This document shows positions 43,185 to 55,113 of a stretch of DNA of 64,000 nucleotides, piece by piece (the stretch's first letter is position 1; every line of letters starts with the position of its first letter). The notes beneath the pieces were generated by a model. The model was not told the origin of the DNA. It saw only the letters and a program-made list of their open reading frames with translations, and did no database searches. Made by a program: the position numbers and the translations under genes. Source of the stretch: Trema orientale (taxonomy: Eukaryota; Streptophyta; Magnoliopsida; Rosales; Cannabaceae); the NCBI GenBank assembly GCA_002914845.1, contig JXTC01000522.1, forward strand, positions 99,283 to 163,282, in the 5' to 3' direction.

Positions 43185-46093
43185 TGTAACGCCTCTTAGC
43201 TTAACCATATTGTCATATAAAGCTAAACTACGAAGTATTACTCTTTCTAAAACCATATCTTTAGTTTTATAAAAAGGTGGGCAAATTTGAACTTTCTAAA
43301 GCTTTTAGACAAAACAACTGTGCTAAAAGTCTCTTTACAAAAATGTACAACTAAAAAGTTTTTATCAGTTTATCTTGCCATCAGCAGTTATGTTTACAAC
43401 ACACCAAAATATCGAAATACAAAGAAAATATTGCCCACAGGTCAAGCTCGTCTACATCTGTATGATCATAGTGACGAGAAAGCGTACTAGCCAACCAGCA
43501 ACTCTATACATCATATATCTCCTCACCTGCATCACAGGAACTAAATGAGCTAATGCTCAGTAAGTAAAGATCATGTATGCTCATGAATGTGTTTCATGCA
43601 TAAACTTTCTAGAAATTCCCATTGTACTCTTTCTTTCGTAACTTTCATTTTGGTTCACTTTTCTTAGAAAACATTTCTTTATAGGGCCCTTGAGTACACT
43701 ATAAAATCGCAGCAGTCGGTAGGCCATGTCCACCTATGCGGGAAGGAAACACATGGCCAATGCGAACCATACCTACCCAACGCAGACCGACTAGGTAATG
43801 CACCTAGTAAATCTCATAGTACAAAGTTCAGTCCCGGCAGTCGATAAGCCGTGCCCACCTATGCGGGAAGGATGCTTGTGCAAACCATACTTACCCAACG
43901 CAGACAGACTAAACAATGTACTTAAAACATATCTCATAAAATCAGTACAATGGTACTACTTTAAATCCAATGCGTGGAAAAACTTCACTTTTTTGAAAAT
44001 CATGCTTAAATGATCATGTCATGCTTATGTTTCAGTAAACTTTACAACAACAATATCAATAACATATAATTGAAATAATACACATAAGTACGTAGGAAAT
44101 ACAGCTTCTATCTACTATTATTCTTGTTATGCAGTTAAAGTAAATCTTTACTTACCTTGTGTCCTGTAGAAAAGATAGTGAAAAGGGTCAGTATCCTCGG
44201 TGGCAAGGTGTGTGGAAGACTTGATGTCAATTTTATTACTAAGATGATTACTACAATATAAAATGCTTAAAAAAAACAAGCACAAGACTAAAATCACAAT
44301 TTTCACAAAATGAGGAAGCCTAATATCAAAATGGACCAAAATGTCACCTACTTTCATAAAAACTAGTCCAATTACTTCTAGATGGTGCCATTTGGTTTTA
44401 AAAATATTTGGACAGCACCTTCTCTATTTTTAGGACATCCTTACATGATTAAAATCATGGTTTAAGACCTGTAATAACAATCAACTATCTAATTCCCACA
44501 TATACAACTCAAATAGGATCATTTAGAGCAACCTAGGTACACTTGAATTCCTTTCGGTTTAGACAAAGCTTAAACCCACTTTTGCACTTGTATGACATCA
44601 CAACCAGCCACCAAATGAGTGTAATAGATATTAGGATCCATAAAATATACACTCCAAGCTTGGAAAATCATATTACAAATACCAAAAATGAAATCTACTA
44701 CACATGAAAACACTTAAATCCATAACTAGCGACTTTGGAGCTTTAGGTATAAATTTAATCCTCCACTTAAATTCTTTATTTCCAGCCAGATGTAAGGTTT
44801 TCTAGGACTTTTATTCATCAAATAAAAGCTTTGATTTAAGAGTTAAAGCAAAAGAAATTAACCACAAATTCAAAATCCTACACAGAGCTTACCTTGACTA
44901 GTTTGAACTTTTATTGAAGCTCTTGCCTTCTACCTCCACCAAATTGATTCTCAAGGCTTTGAAACTGATTTTAGGACCCAAGAGAACCTAGAGGAACTCA
45001 TACTTAAGTTGCAGCAAGTGAAGAACTTGAATTAGAAAACAATACTAAAGAAGAAGAACTAGTAGACTCACCTTGACTAGTTTGGACCTATCTTGCTTTC
45101 TAGAGCTCCAACTTGAGTTCTACCACTTAGAAACCCTTGGATATGGCTAAGGAGAGTTGAGAGAAGCTTAGATAGTGGCTGGAGGGTTTCAAGTCGTGGC
45201 TGGAGAGAAAAGGGAAAGAAATGACCAGATTTGGTCCAAAATCAATACTTAATGGCTAAGGAAAGGTATAACTTAAATTCTAAGGGGTATTTTTGGTATT
45301 TCACACCCTAAATTTTCATGTGTCAAGCTTTATATCACTCTTGGCTTACTCACCACGTTCATGGCCAATCCTATACACTCAAATCTAGACCAAAATGGTG
45401 AAACCTAGCTTAAAAGGTGAACTCTAGTCATACTTTGACTTATGATCTTATATGGCCAATCTTATTGTAATTTGGTAGAACCTAGCCCCATAACCAATCA
45501 TTAAACATAAAAATAAGTCAATTAGACTCCAATTAATAATGTAAACAAAGTATCAAAGCCTAATTATTAGTATGCACAAAGACGACATTACGTGATTAAG
45601 CTGAATCTAAGCTAGCTTAGTGCAACTAAACACCAATTCAGTACAATGCCTGCCACCTCGTGCTTACCTGGGGCTAACAAATAAAATGCTATAAATAAAA
45701 CCTAGACATTGAATTAAAGCTATGACGTATTAAATGTACAGTGAATTCAGCTCCGAAAAGCGTGGAAATGCATTTTACCGAAAATCTACTATTTAACCTA
45801 GTTATCAATAAACTTGCTTTTAATACATGAGCACATTGTATTATATTCATGAATATATATATTCTTTGTTCTTCTCACACACCAAGCTCTCTCTCTCTCT
45901 GAGGGTACTGAGCCTTTACACTGCATGGGAACACTACGACAAATATTAGTACAATAATACATATCAAAAGTATTTAACAGTCAACTTAAGCAATTTATCA
46001 TGAAATTGACACTAGTTTCATGATATGTCTCTTATGTAATATAAACATGTTTATTATTGGCTTATTATGCATGTGAGAATCTTGGGCATCACA
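43185..46093. mobile_element. gypsy-type solo LTR 1 in the satellite (fossil)
   Basis: 2,909 bp from tgtaacgcct to ...gggcatcaca, flanked by a perfect 5 bp target duplication caaac (43180-43184, 46094-46098). The TG...CA ends, 5 bp duplication and absence of internal coding sequence make it a solo LTR, left by recombination between two LTRs. Inside is a 125 bp tandem pair beginning gcagtcg at 43712 and 43837. Its first ~165 bases match the minus strand of 1-187. It shares catcaca(g/a)gaactaaatgagc with LTR 2, so they are relatives. The superfamily is inferred from end style only. Confidence 0.85.
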
Positions 46094-46104
46094 CAAACAG
46101 TAAG

Positions 46105-48518
46105 TGTAATGCACACCCCCAGCCTTACTACGTATAACATACGTAGGAAAGCTAAGTAATACTCACTCATTAACCTTGGAAAAGTGGAAAGTAGAGGAAA
46201 ATTTCAACTTTCTATTTAGTTTCGAAAACACTTCTGTGATACATCCCTTTTATATTACAGAAATATTTACAGCCTGTACAATACAAAACATGGTTTTACT
46301 ACTTTTGATAACTCCCACAGGGTCAACTATATACATATACATATAAAAAATATATAGAAGTTTTCGAAATGTCTTTCCTCTTCAAAACTGGCATATGAAC
46401 CGCATTGGAGTGGATCAGCTCAGTCAACCTCATCAGACACCCTAATCATCTGCATCACAAGAACTAAATGAGCAATAGCCCAGTAAATGGAAATCCATGC
46501 ATGCTTATGAACATTTTTCACTTGAAACTCATTTAGTCTTTGTACCCTTAATTGCCTTGGAAAACAGTAACATTGAAATCATGTTTGGGCCCCCTCCTTG
46601 ATATAGTTCCTAACTCAGTGACATAGCAGGCATCCTCTTAATAAATAATATAACATTTGAGGCGTACCCTGTCTTGGAATTACCCTCAAGGGATTTGACC
46701 TCCCCCTTGTTTGGCTTACCCTATCTTGGAATTACCCTCAAGGGATTTCACCACCTCTACCCACTAGGTCAGCAAGCTAAGAACCATACCCCTCCTTAAA
46801 AATAAACAACATCTAAGGTAAAGACTCTTTATTCAAATCATTTCCTGTAAATAGATATTTTGTGCACGAAAACATGACATGCTTCAAGAAAATGCTATGA
46901 ACAATTATCAGACATATATCAAACTCAATGTCATACATATATCACCTTTCACATATACAATCATATAAATAGGTCCTTCCGATGCTAGAGTGGAATTTCC
47001 ACTTACCTGGTATCCAGGAAAGTTAAATGAAAGTGAAAGACGAATTCCTTTCTCCAAGAAGCTCGATGTGCTTAAACTCCGGAACATAATACTTCGATTA
47101 ATACCCTTGTCATGGTTTACTCTTAAGTGCCTTTTCTCATGAACATATCATGTAATTAGCAACTGATTGTTACATCTATTGACAATAATACTTCCTATCA
47201 TTTCTTTTCTATTTCTAAACATGTATTTCCTAGTAGTCATAGTGGTAGTAACACCTATTATATCTATACTGTCCTATACATCAAAGTTTAACATGGGTAA
47301 CAAAGCCACTACCATGATCATATTAAATGAACCTAAGTCTAAGAATGATAGCATATCATCCATCTAATTGCATAGTTTAGCTAATCCCATCAGTTTCCTT
47401 ATGTCTTCTCACTCATTCCTATCTTTTACTTCATGTATCACCAACATATGCCAATTTCCTTATGTTTCCTCACAAATTCTCATCTTCTACCTATTGTAGT
47501 ATCAATACATGCTAACTCCTCATGTTCCCTCGCTAGTTCTCATCTTTTACCTCTTGTAGTATCATTACAAGCCAACCATAAGGTTATAGGGTGTTATTAC
47601 AGTTTATAGCTTGTTAGACCATTGAAATGAGTTCTAAACATCATAACCCACTCATATGTACATATTAACACTTTTAGAAGCTTTAAATGGAGTATTCTAC
47701 TTATTANNNNNNNNNNNNNNNNNNNNNNNNNNNNNNNNNNNNNNNNNNNNNNNNNNNNNNNNNNNNNNNNNNNNNNNNNNNNNNNNNNNNNNNNNNNNNN
47801 NNNNNNNNNNNNNNNNNNNNNNNNNNNNNNNNNNNNNNNNNNNNNNNNNNNNNNNNNNNNNNNNNNNNNNNNNNNNNNNNNNNNNNNNNNNNNNNNNNNN
47901 NNNNNNNNNNNNNNNNNNNNNNNNNNNNNNNNNNNNNNNNNNNNNNNNNNNNNNNNNNNNNNNNNNNNNNNNNNNNNNNNNNNNNNNNNNNNNNNNNNNN
48001 NNNNNNNNNNNNNNNNNNNNNNNNNNNNNNNNNNNNNNNNNNNNNNNNNNNNNNNNNNNNNNNNNNNNNNNNNNNNATTAATTAACTCAAATTTTCGTAG
48101 CCCATACCTAAGCAAGCATTTAAGGTGAGTTTCAGCTCCCTACTTAACTAGAAATTCAAGAAATTATCATTTAAGCACTTCCATTACCCATACACACATC
48201 AAGCATTCTAGGGTTCTTGAATCAATCTTTCACTGCACATGTACAATCCAAAAATTTAGTCAATCAGTTAGAAAACTTGAATTATAGTAATAAACATAGA
48301 TTTCGACCTATATGCATGTAGGAAAAGAAATGCACTTTTTAATTAGCATATCATGAGGTGTATTGTCGAAAAGTGTACTAGTGAGGATTTCTAGGCACTA
48401 TGACAAGTAAAAACTTAGTTTAGAGTCAAATTTTAGAACTACTCATGAAATTATGAAACTTAGATGCAAGGATGTTTATTAGTGGCATAATACACTTATG
48501 AGAACTTTGGGCACTACA
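46105..48518. mobile_element. gypsy-type solo LTR 2 in the satellite (fossil)
   Basis: From tgtaatgcacaccccc to ...gggcactaca, flanked by a perfect 5 bp duplication gtaag (46100-46104, 48519-48523). Only 11 bp of the original Y unit (caaacagtaag) separate it from LTR 1. It contains a 52 bp tandem pair starting tacc at 46665 and 46717, and assembly gap 2. No coding region, so a solo LTR. The real length is uncertain because of the gap. Confidence 0.85.
47707..48076. other. assembly gap 2
   Basis: Run of 370 N inside solo LTR 2. Open frames made of X residues across it are meaningless. Confidence 1.
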
Positions 48519-48843
48519 GTAAGTCAAAAGTCTAAAACATAAGATATTTCATATTGCTAAAAGTATAGAAAATGTCATATACTTAAAACACAATAAATTA
48601 TATCACACCATTTATGATTAATCTAAACAAAGAGAAATACCGAGAGAGAGAGAAAGAGAGAGAGAGAGAGTATATTCCAATCATAAATCAAACAATAGAT
48701 ATGTTCAATCATAAATCAAACAGTAAGTCAAAGTTCTGAAACATGAGATATTTCATATTGCTGAGAGTATAGTAAAGGTCATAAACTTAAAACACAATAA
48801 ATTATATCCACACGATTTATGATTAATCCAAACAAAGAGAAAT

Positions 48844-48886
<43 letters not shown>

Positions 48887-48892
<6 letters not shown>

Positions 48893-49050
48893 TCCTATAG
48901 ACACAGACTTAAATGCAATAATGGCATATTATTTAACCACCTATCTTTTTTTAAAATGGAACCAAACTATATACATAATTGATTAAAAAATATGTCAAAT
49001 AATTATGTATGACTTTTGTGTGTAAATTATGTGTCATCCTAGCATTATTC
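48887..49050. mobile_element. MITE X3
   Basis: Same element, starting gagagtcatcctatag after a long (GA)n run and ending agcattattc before taaatattag. Confidence 0.85.
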
Positions 49051-49454
49051 TAAATATTAGATATGACCAATCATAAATCAAATAGTAAGTCAAAAGTCTA
49101 AAACATGAGATATTTCATATTACTGAGAGTATAGTAAAGGTCATAAACTTAAAACGCAATAAATTATCTCCTCACCATTTATGATTAATCTAAACAAAGA
49201 GAAATACAGAGAAAGAGAGAGAGTATATTTCTAATTATAAATCAAACAGTAGATAGGGAGAGAGAGAGAGAGAGTATATTTCCAATCATAAATCAAACAG
49301 TAGATATGTCCAATCATAAATCAAACAGTAAGTCAAAAATCTAAAACATGAGATATTTCATATTGCTGAGATTATAGTAAAGGCCATAAACTTAAAACGC
49401 AATAAATTATATCCACAACATTTATGATTAATCCAAACAAAGAGCAATACCGAA

Positions 49455-49484
<30 letters not shown>

Positions 49485-49488
<4 letters not shown>

Positions 49489-49649
49489 TAATCCTATGGA
49501 TACAAACTTACAAGCAATAATAGCATGTTTTCTAACCATCTAATTTTTTCTAAATAGGACCAAATCATGTACATAATTAATTAAAAAACTACGTCAAATT
49601 ATTGTGTACGACTTTTGAGCGTAAATTATGTATCTACCTAGCATTATTC
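49485..49649. mobile_element. MITE X4
   Basis: Same element between a (GA)n run and a slightly altered right flank (taatattag). Confidence 0.85.
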
Positions 49650-49989
49650 TAATATTAGGTATGTCCAACCATAAATCAAACAGTAAGTCAAAAGTCTGAA
49701 ACATGAGATATTATATATTGCTAAAAGTATAGTAAAGGTCATAAACTTAGAACGCAATAAATTATATCCACACCATTTATGATTAATCCAAACAAAGAGA
49801 AATAGAGAGAGAGAGAGAGTATATTTCCAATCATAAATCAAACAGTAAGTCAAAAGTCTGAAACATGAGATATTTCATATTGCTGAGAGTATAGTAAAGG
49901 TCATTAACTTTAAACACAATAAATTATATCCACACCATTTATGATTAATCCAAACAAAGAGAAATACCGAGAGAGAGAGAGAGAGAGAG

Positions 49990-50155
49990 AGAGTAATCCT
50001 ATAGACAAAAACTTAAATGCAATAATGACATATTTTTTAACCACCTATCTTTTTTTACAATGGAACCAAACTATATGCATAATTGATTAAAAAACTATGT
50101 CAAATTATTGTGTATGACATTTGTGTGTAAATTATGTGTCATTCTAGCATTATTC
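49990..50155. mobile_element. MITE X5
   Basis: Same element, (GA)n on the left and taaatattag on the right. Confidence 0.85.
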
Positions 50156-50554
50156 TAAATATTAGATATGACCAATCATAAATCAAACAGTAAGTCAAAA
50201 GTCTGAAACATGAGATCTTTCATATTGCTAAGAGAATAGTAAAGGTCATTAACTTAAAACACAATAAATTATATCCACACCATTTATGATTAATCTAAAC
50301 AAAGAGAAATTCCGAGAGAGAAAGAGAGAGAGAGTATATTTCTAATCCTAAATCAAACAATAGATAGAGAGAGAGAGTATATTTCTAATCATAAATCAAA
50401 TAGTAGATATGTCCAATCATAAATCAAACAGTAAGTCAAAAGTCTAAAACATGAGATATTTCATATTGCTGATAGCATAGTAAAGGTCATAAACTTAAAA
50501 CGCAATAAATTAGATCCACACCATTTATGATTAGTCCAAATAAAGAGAAATACT

Positions 50555-50585
<31 letters not shown>

Positions 50586-50586
<1 letters not shown>

Positions 50587-50752
50587 GAGTAATCCTATAG
50601 ACACAAACTTAAAGGCAATAATGGCATATTTTTTAATCACCTATCTTTTTTTAAAATGGGACCGAACCATATACGTAATTGATTAAAAAAACTATGTCAA
50701 ATTATTGTGTATAACTTTTGTGTGTAAATTATGTATCATCCTAGCATTATTT
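50586..50752. mobile_element. MITE X6
   Basis: Last copy in the array, (GA)n on the left and aaatattag on the right, followed by one Y unit and the array end. Confidence 0.85.
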
Positions 50753-50910
50753 TAAATATTAGATATGTCCAATCATAAATCAAACAGTAAGTCCAAAGTC
50801 TGAAACATGAGATATTTCATATTGCTGAGAGTATAGTAAAGGTCATAAACTTAAAATGTAATAAATTATATCCACACCATTTATGATTAATTCAAACAAA
50901 GAGAAATACC

Positions 50911-50948
<38 letters not shown>

Positions 50949-50950
<2 letters not shown>

Positions 50951-51589
50951 ACATTGTTAAATAATATCCAAATCAAATACATTCATAAACCAAATGTTAA
51001 ATACTCTGTCATTGTTGAATAATCAAATATATTCATAAACCAAAAGTTCAATACTCTATCATCAAACCTAGACATGCATGCCAAATAAAAATTGATTTTT
51101 TCAAATTTACTTTTAAAGCATAAAAATTGAATTTATTCAGTCATAAATCAAAGAACAAGCATAAAAACTAAAACATAAATATTATTCAAGAATACACATT
51201 AAATACTATCAAATACAAAAACCAATAAATTATATCTCGAAGATTGAACTTAGCAAGAAAGAGTACACATACAAGGGTAAATAACATTAAGACCATATTC
51301 TCATAATTAGTAGACTTAGAAAGCACATCAAATATATTACTACGATATTAGGCATAAGGCATGGTAAGATTTGAAAGGAAAAAAATAATATAAATTCGTG
51401 TTAGATTCAGACTAAAATTTAATAATCTAAAGGAGACTACTTACGCACATGCAATATGGCTAAAAGAACATAATGCTTGCTATGCATTCTTTGTTTTTGT
51501 CTCTCATTTCTATTCTTTGCCCTTTAATTGTTTCCTTCCCACCACTTTCGTTGCTCTAAGTCTTTGTACTTGCTCCTTTATTTTCTCTT
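50949..51589. other. spacer with MITE-free relative of the array start
   Basis: 51085-51240 resembles 42560-42602 plus 42785-42880 with no X element between: both read aaataaaaatt-att-ttccaaattta.t and then cataaaaat before a tcataaatcaaa box. It therefore approximates the unoccupied site for X1. The remainder is AT-rich with no gene. Confidence 0.55.
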
Positions 51590-52140
51590 TTCTTCTAACT
51601 AAAAACTATCAAAAATTGCTCTCAATATGAGTGACGTATACAAGATGATTCTTAAATAAATAATAATAAGTCAATCATCTTACTTTTCTTCCATGCACTC
51701 AGCTTCTCTCACTTCATTCACTTTTTCTGAGTCTCACTCTCACTCTCATTGTCATTGGCATTCTTTTTCTATCTGACTTAGAATATCTAAATATTACCCT
51801 CAATATGACCTCTATGCAAAACAAAATAGGCAAGACATTAAAAAATGTATTACAAGATGATTATTAAGTAAATAAGAAGTAGATCACTTTTGCTTACCTT
51901 CAAGAAACTCAACTTCTCACACTTACCCCCTCTTACCCATGTACTCTCTTTTCTCTTAGTGTCAGTTTTACTCATTCATTGTAATTCACTTTCTCCTCTT
52001 TCTTTTACAAATATTAAATCTTTGTCTTTACTTTTTTACTTTCTCTCTTTTTACTTACGAACTCTAAATCTACCCATAAAATGACCTCTATGCACGTATG
52101 ACTTAAAATATAATAACTAATCCAAGGTGATTCTAAAACA
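51590..52140. repeat. diverged ~250-370 bp units, B-type
   Basis: Two to three diverged units with a ctcaatatgacctctatgca-like box, an aagatgatt(c/a)tta box, and a pyrimidine-rich end (cattcattgtaattcacttt). Related to 9710-10440 and 58260-58580. No gene. Confidence 0.6.
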
Positions 52141-53873
52141 AATAAATGAAAAATCAATAGTGTTGAATTTTAGAAACAAATCCAGGAAGAATATGGTTTT
52201 GATATTAGTATTTTAAACACTACATATACGTTATTAAATTCAAACTAACTAAAGAAATAAAATATTCGCACTAGCACATAGAAAGAGTATTTAATATCCA
52301 TCACTAATAAAGAGTCTCCACAGGTAGCTCTAACATATATAGCATAATCAATGCATGAAAAATCTTTAATCAATAAGCAAGCAACAATATATCTGTAACA
52401 AAATTATGTAGACAAACAGTTAATTGAAATTCAAATGAAAAATTTGACATCAACACTCATCTCTTAATTAGAGGACATAATAATTTATTTGCGACAAAGG
52501 ACTAGGCTGAGGACCATGGGTCCTCCACCTAGATTCAAGAAAACAAAACAACTATCTTTATCTCAACCCTCACCTCATCAAGCTATTAATTTATCTCAAA
52601 TATCATCAACCAAAATAACAATTTTATACCATAGGGCTTAATTGTAAACTTAATATAAAATTACCTTTATCAATTGATTAAAAGGCAAAAAATTCACAAA
52701 CCTCAATAATAAATGAGTCATTTTCTATATAAAAAATAGAATAGAAAACTTTTTAAAAATGATGAAATTAACAGATATTTTCGATAATAAGTTTTGATCA
52801 TCTGTGGAGTAACTAAAGTGATATGTTCTTTGCTGGTCTTATTATTGTGATTAAATTTACTTGGGCTCGTAAGCCAAACTTCTTGAAAATATAGTTTATC
52901 GATTACTCATTATTGCTAGTAATTTTATATGAATAGATTTTTTGTTTTATTATCCTTCAAGCATTTTGGATCATCTGCCTAGCACTAGTATGAAAAATTA
53001 TAACCTATTAATTAATTGATAGTTTGTAGTGAAAATATTGACATAAACTCAATGTGTTAATCACCAACAAGGAGTCTCCATAGGCAGCTCCAACGTCTAC
53101 AATATAATCAATGCATGAGATGTCTTTAATTAACACATGAGAAACAATAGATCAGTAACAGAATAATATGCGAATAAGTTAAATAAAAATTCAAAAGGAA
53201 AATTTGACATCAACAGTCGTCTCTTAATTAGAGAACATAATAAATCCATTGGCATAAATGTAATAACCTCAATATCAATGGCCAACAAGTAGTCTCCACA
53301 TGCAGCTCCAACGTCTGCAGTACAAATCAAAAGTCATCTCTTAATTAGAGAACATAATAATTCGGTTGGCACAAATGTAATAGCATCAATATTAATCACT
53401 ACAAAGGAGTCTCCACAGGTAGCTCCAATGTTTATAGTATAATCAATGCATTAGAGGTCTTTAATCAACAAATAAGCAATAATAGATCAGTAACAGAATT
53501 ATTTATGGACAACTAGTTAAGTTAAAATTTAAAAGGAAAATTTGACACTAACAGTCATCTCCTAATTAGAGAACATAGTAATACATTTGGCGCAAATGTA
53601 AGAAGCTGTTTTTTTATTTTGGTAAAAGATGTATGAAGATAGTTACCTTATAGAAACTACAAGCTAAATGTTTGTACCAGACAGAACTCACCTATTTCTC
53701 TACTTTAGGTGGACGATCCAACCATTTCATTCCAATATTTTAATTAACTAATTGATAGATTATAGTTGTTTGAAGTCTGTTGGAGATAAATAGAGAAACC
53801 AACCTAAAACAAATAATAAATTCCTGCCAAAAATAAATAAAATACATATATATACATCTAACTAAGTATGTTT
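52141..53873. repeat. third, diverged B-like segment with ~217 bp tandem copies
   Basis: 52150-52600 parallels the start of blocks B and B' (tattttaaacactacatata, tccacaggtagctc, gacaaaggactaggct). Further on, the tccacaggcagctc unit recurs at about 53071, 53289 (a shortened copy) and 53407, the first two 217 bp apart, each followed by caacagtcatctcttaatta. No gene. Copia II is inserted at the right edge. Confidence 0.7.
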
Positions 53874-54160
53874 TGTTGAAGATTTTGTATATCAAAAATT
53901 AATGGGAGACAAAAAAACTGTTTGTATATGGGCTCTAGGACACTTTCTTGGGCTCCTAATATTTAATTCCTTTCTTTTTTAGTGTTGTCTTGTTTAGTGT
54001 TGTTTTGTCCCTTTGCTTTATGATTATTGTGTCTATGTCTTATGCTGTTTTTGTTCCTTAGACCATGGCTGAGATAGTTTAATATACTCAGCTGCTCTAT
54101 GTAATTTTTAGGCAAGTAATATACGATCTTTTCTCTCGTAAACTTAACATGGTATCAGAG
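53874..54160 (+). repeat. copia II 5' LTR and primer-binding site
   Basis: The LTR runs 53874-54149 with TGTT...AACA ends. The primer site tggtatcagag at 54150-54160 matches the 3' end of plant initiator Met-tRNA, as in most plant copia elements. The matching 3' LTR sequence is at about 57951-58150. Confidence 0.85.
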
Positions 54161-54180
54161 ACGGTTTACCAGTAAGAAAA

Positions 54181-55113
54181 ATGGGCGACAGCTATAAGCA
54201 GGCTCTCACTGGGGCGAGTAGGGATGGAAAGAATGAAGGCTCTGTTGACTCTTCTGCTTCTCAGAGTCTCACCGTCAACTCCCCTACCTCCTTTGATAAT
54301 TCCTCTTTTCAAATCACCTCTTTCAAGCTCAATGGCAAAAACTTCTTCCAATGGTCACGGTCTGTTCAGATAGTCATTAGAGGTAAAGGACAAATCGGCT
54401 ATATCGATGGCACAATAAAGAAGCCAGACCTGTTCGATCCAAGCTTTGTGTCTTGGGACACCAATAACGCCTTTGTGACAACAGCAAAGGCGATTTGGGA
54501 CAAAGTAACCTGAGCTTACTCTGACATGGAAAACTCCGCCTAGTGGTGTGATTAAAGGGACCGGGCTCGCGAACTCAGACAAGGGGACTTGAGTATTGAC
54601 AACTATCACACAACGCTCACCATGATTTGGCAAGAACTAGATATCTTTGAACCCTCCGATTGGTGCAGTAATTATACTGGGAAATACTCTAAACTGCTGG
54701 AGAAAACTAGAATATATGACTTCCTTGCCAGCCTCAACAAGGAACTTGATGAAGTACGCAGAAGGATACTCAGGTCATGACCCTGGATGCAAATTAAAGA
54801 AGTCTTTGTTGAAGTTCGTCGAGAGGAGTGTCATCGCCGCCAGATGCTCGGGAATTCTAAAACACAGGAAGCCGAAGCATCTACCTTGGTTGCAAATTCT
54901 GGCCAGCAAGCACGCAAAGGAAATCTTTGGTGTGATTATTGCCAAAAAGCAAATCACACCAGAGATAAAAGCTTGAAATTGCGCGGGAAACCAGTGAACA
55001 GGGAGGCTAAATGGCAGGTGGCGGCTGTAAATTACTCGAGAGAAAATAGAGGCCTTTATGTTGGTGTTGAACAAAAGAAGAAGACGACTAAGGAAACTTC
55101 AAGCTTCAGTTGA
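54181..55113 (+). pseudogene. copia II gag region (fossil)
   Basis: Peptides show the copia gag N-terminus (SFKLNGKNFFQWSRSVQIVI), the UBN2 middle (YDFLASLNKELDEVRRRIL) and a CCHC-like knuckle (WCDYCQKANHTRDKS). The order and spacing fit a Ty1/copia element, and the composition resembles copia I, its relative at the left end of the window. Broken. Confidence 0.88.

Larger units (their letters stand above)
42603..50948. repeat. higher-order satellite of MITE (X) and GA unit (Y)
   Basis: The array alternates X (164-168 bp MITE, six copies) with Y (about 170-260 bp, starting gatatgtccaatcataaatc, containing agtaagtcaaaag and tttatgattaatc, and ending in (GA)n). The order is X1 Y X2 Y Y X3 Y Y X4 Y Y X5 Y Y X6 Y, so X-Y-Y is the common unit. 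The first Y after X2 is split by two solo LTRs (43185-48518). X3 to X6 start at intervals of about 600, 505 and 596. No coding potential. Confidence 0.9.

Noticed and set aside
47597-48115. Open frames of 132-172 codons across the gap
   Set aside because: Mostly unknown residues from the run of N.
42603-50948. CRISPR-like array of regularly spaced repeats
   Set aside because: The units are 164-260 bp MITE and GA sequences in a plant context with no cas genes; this is a satellite.
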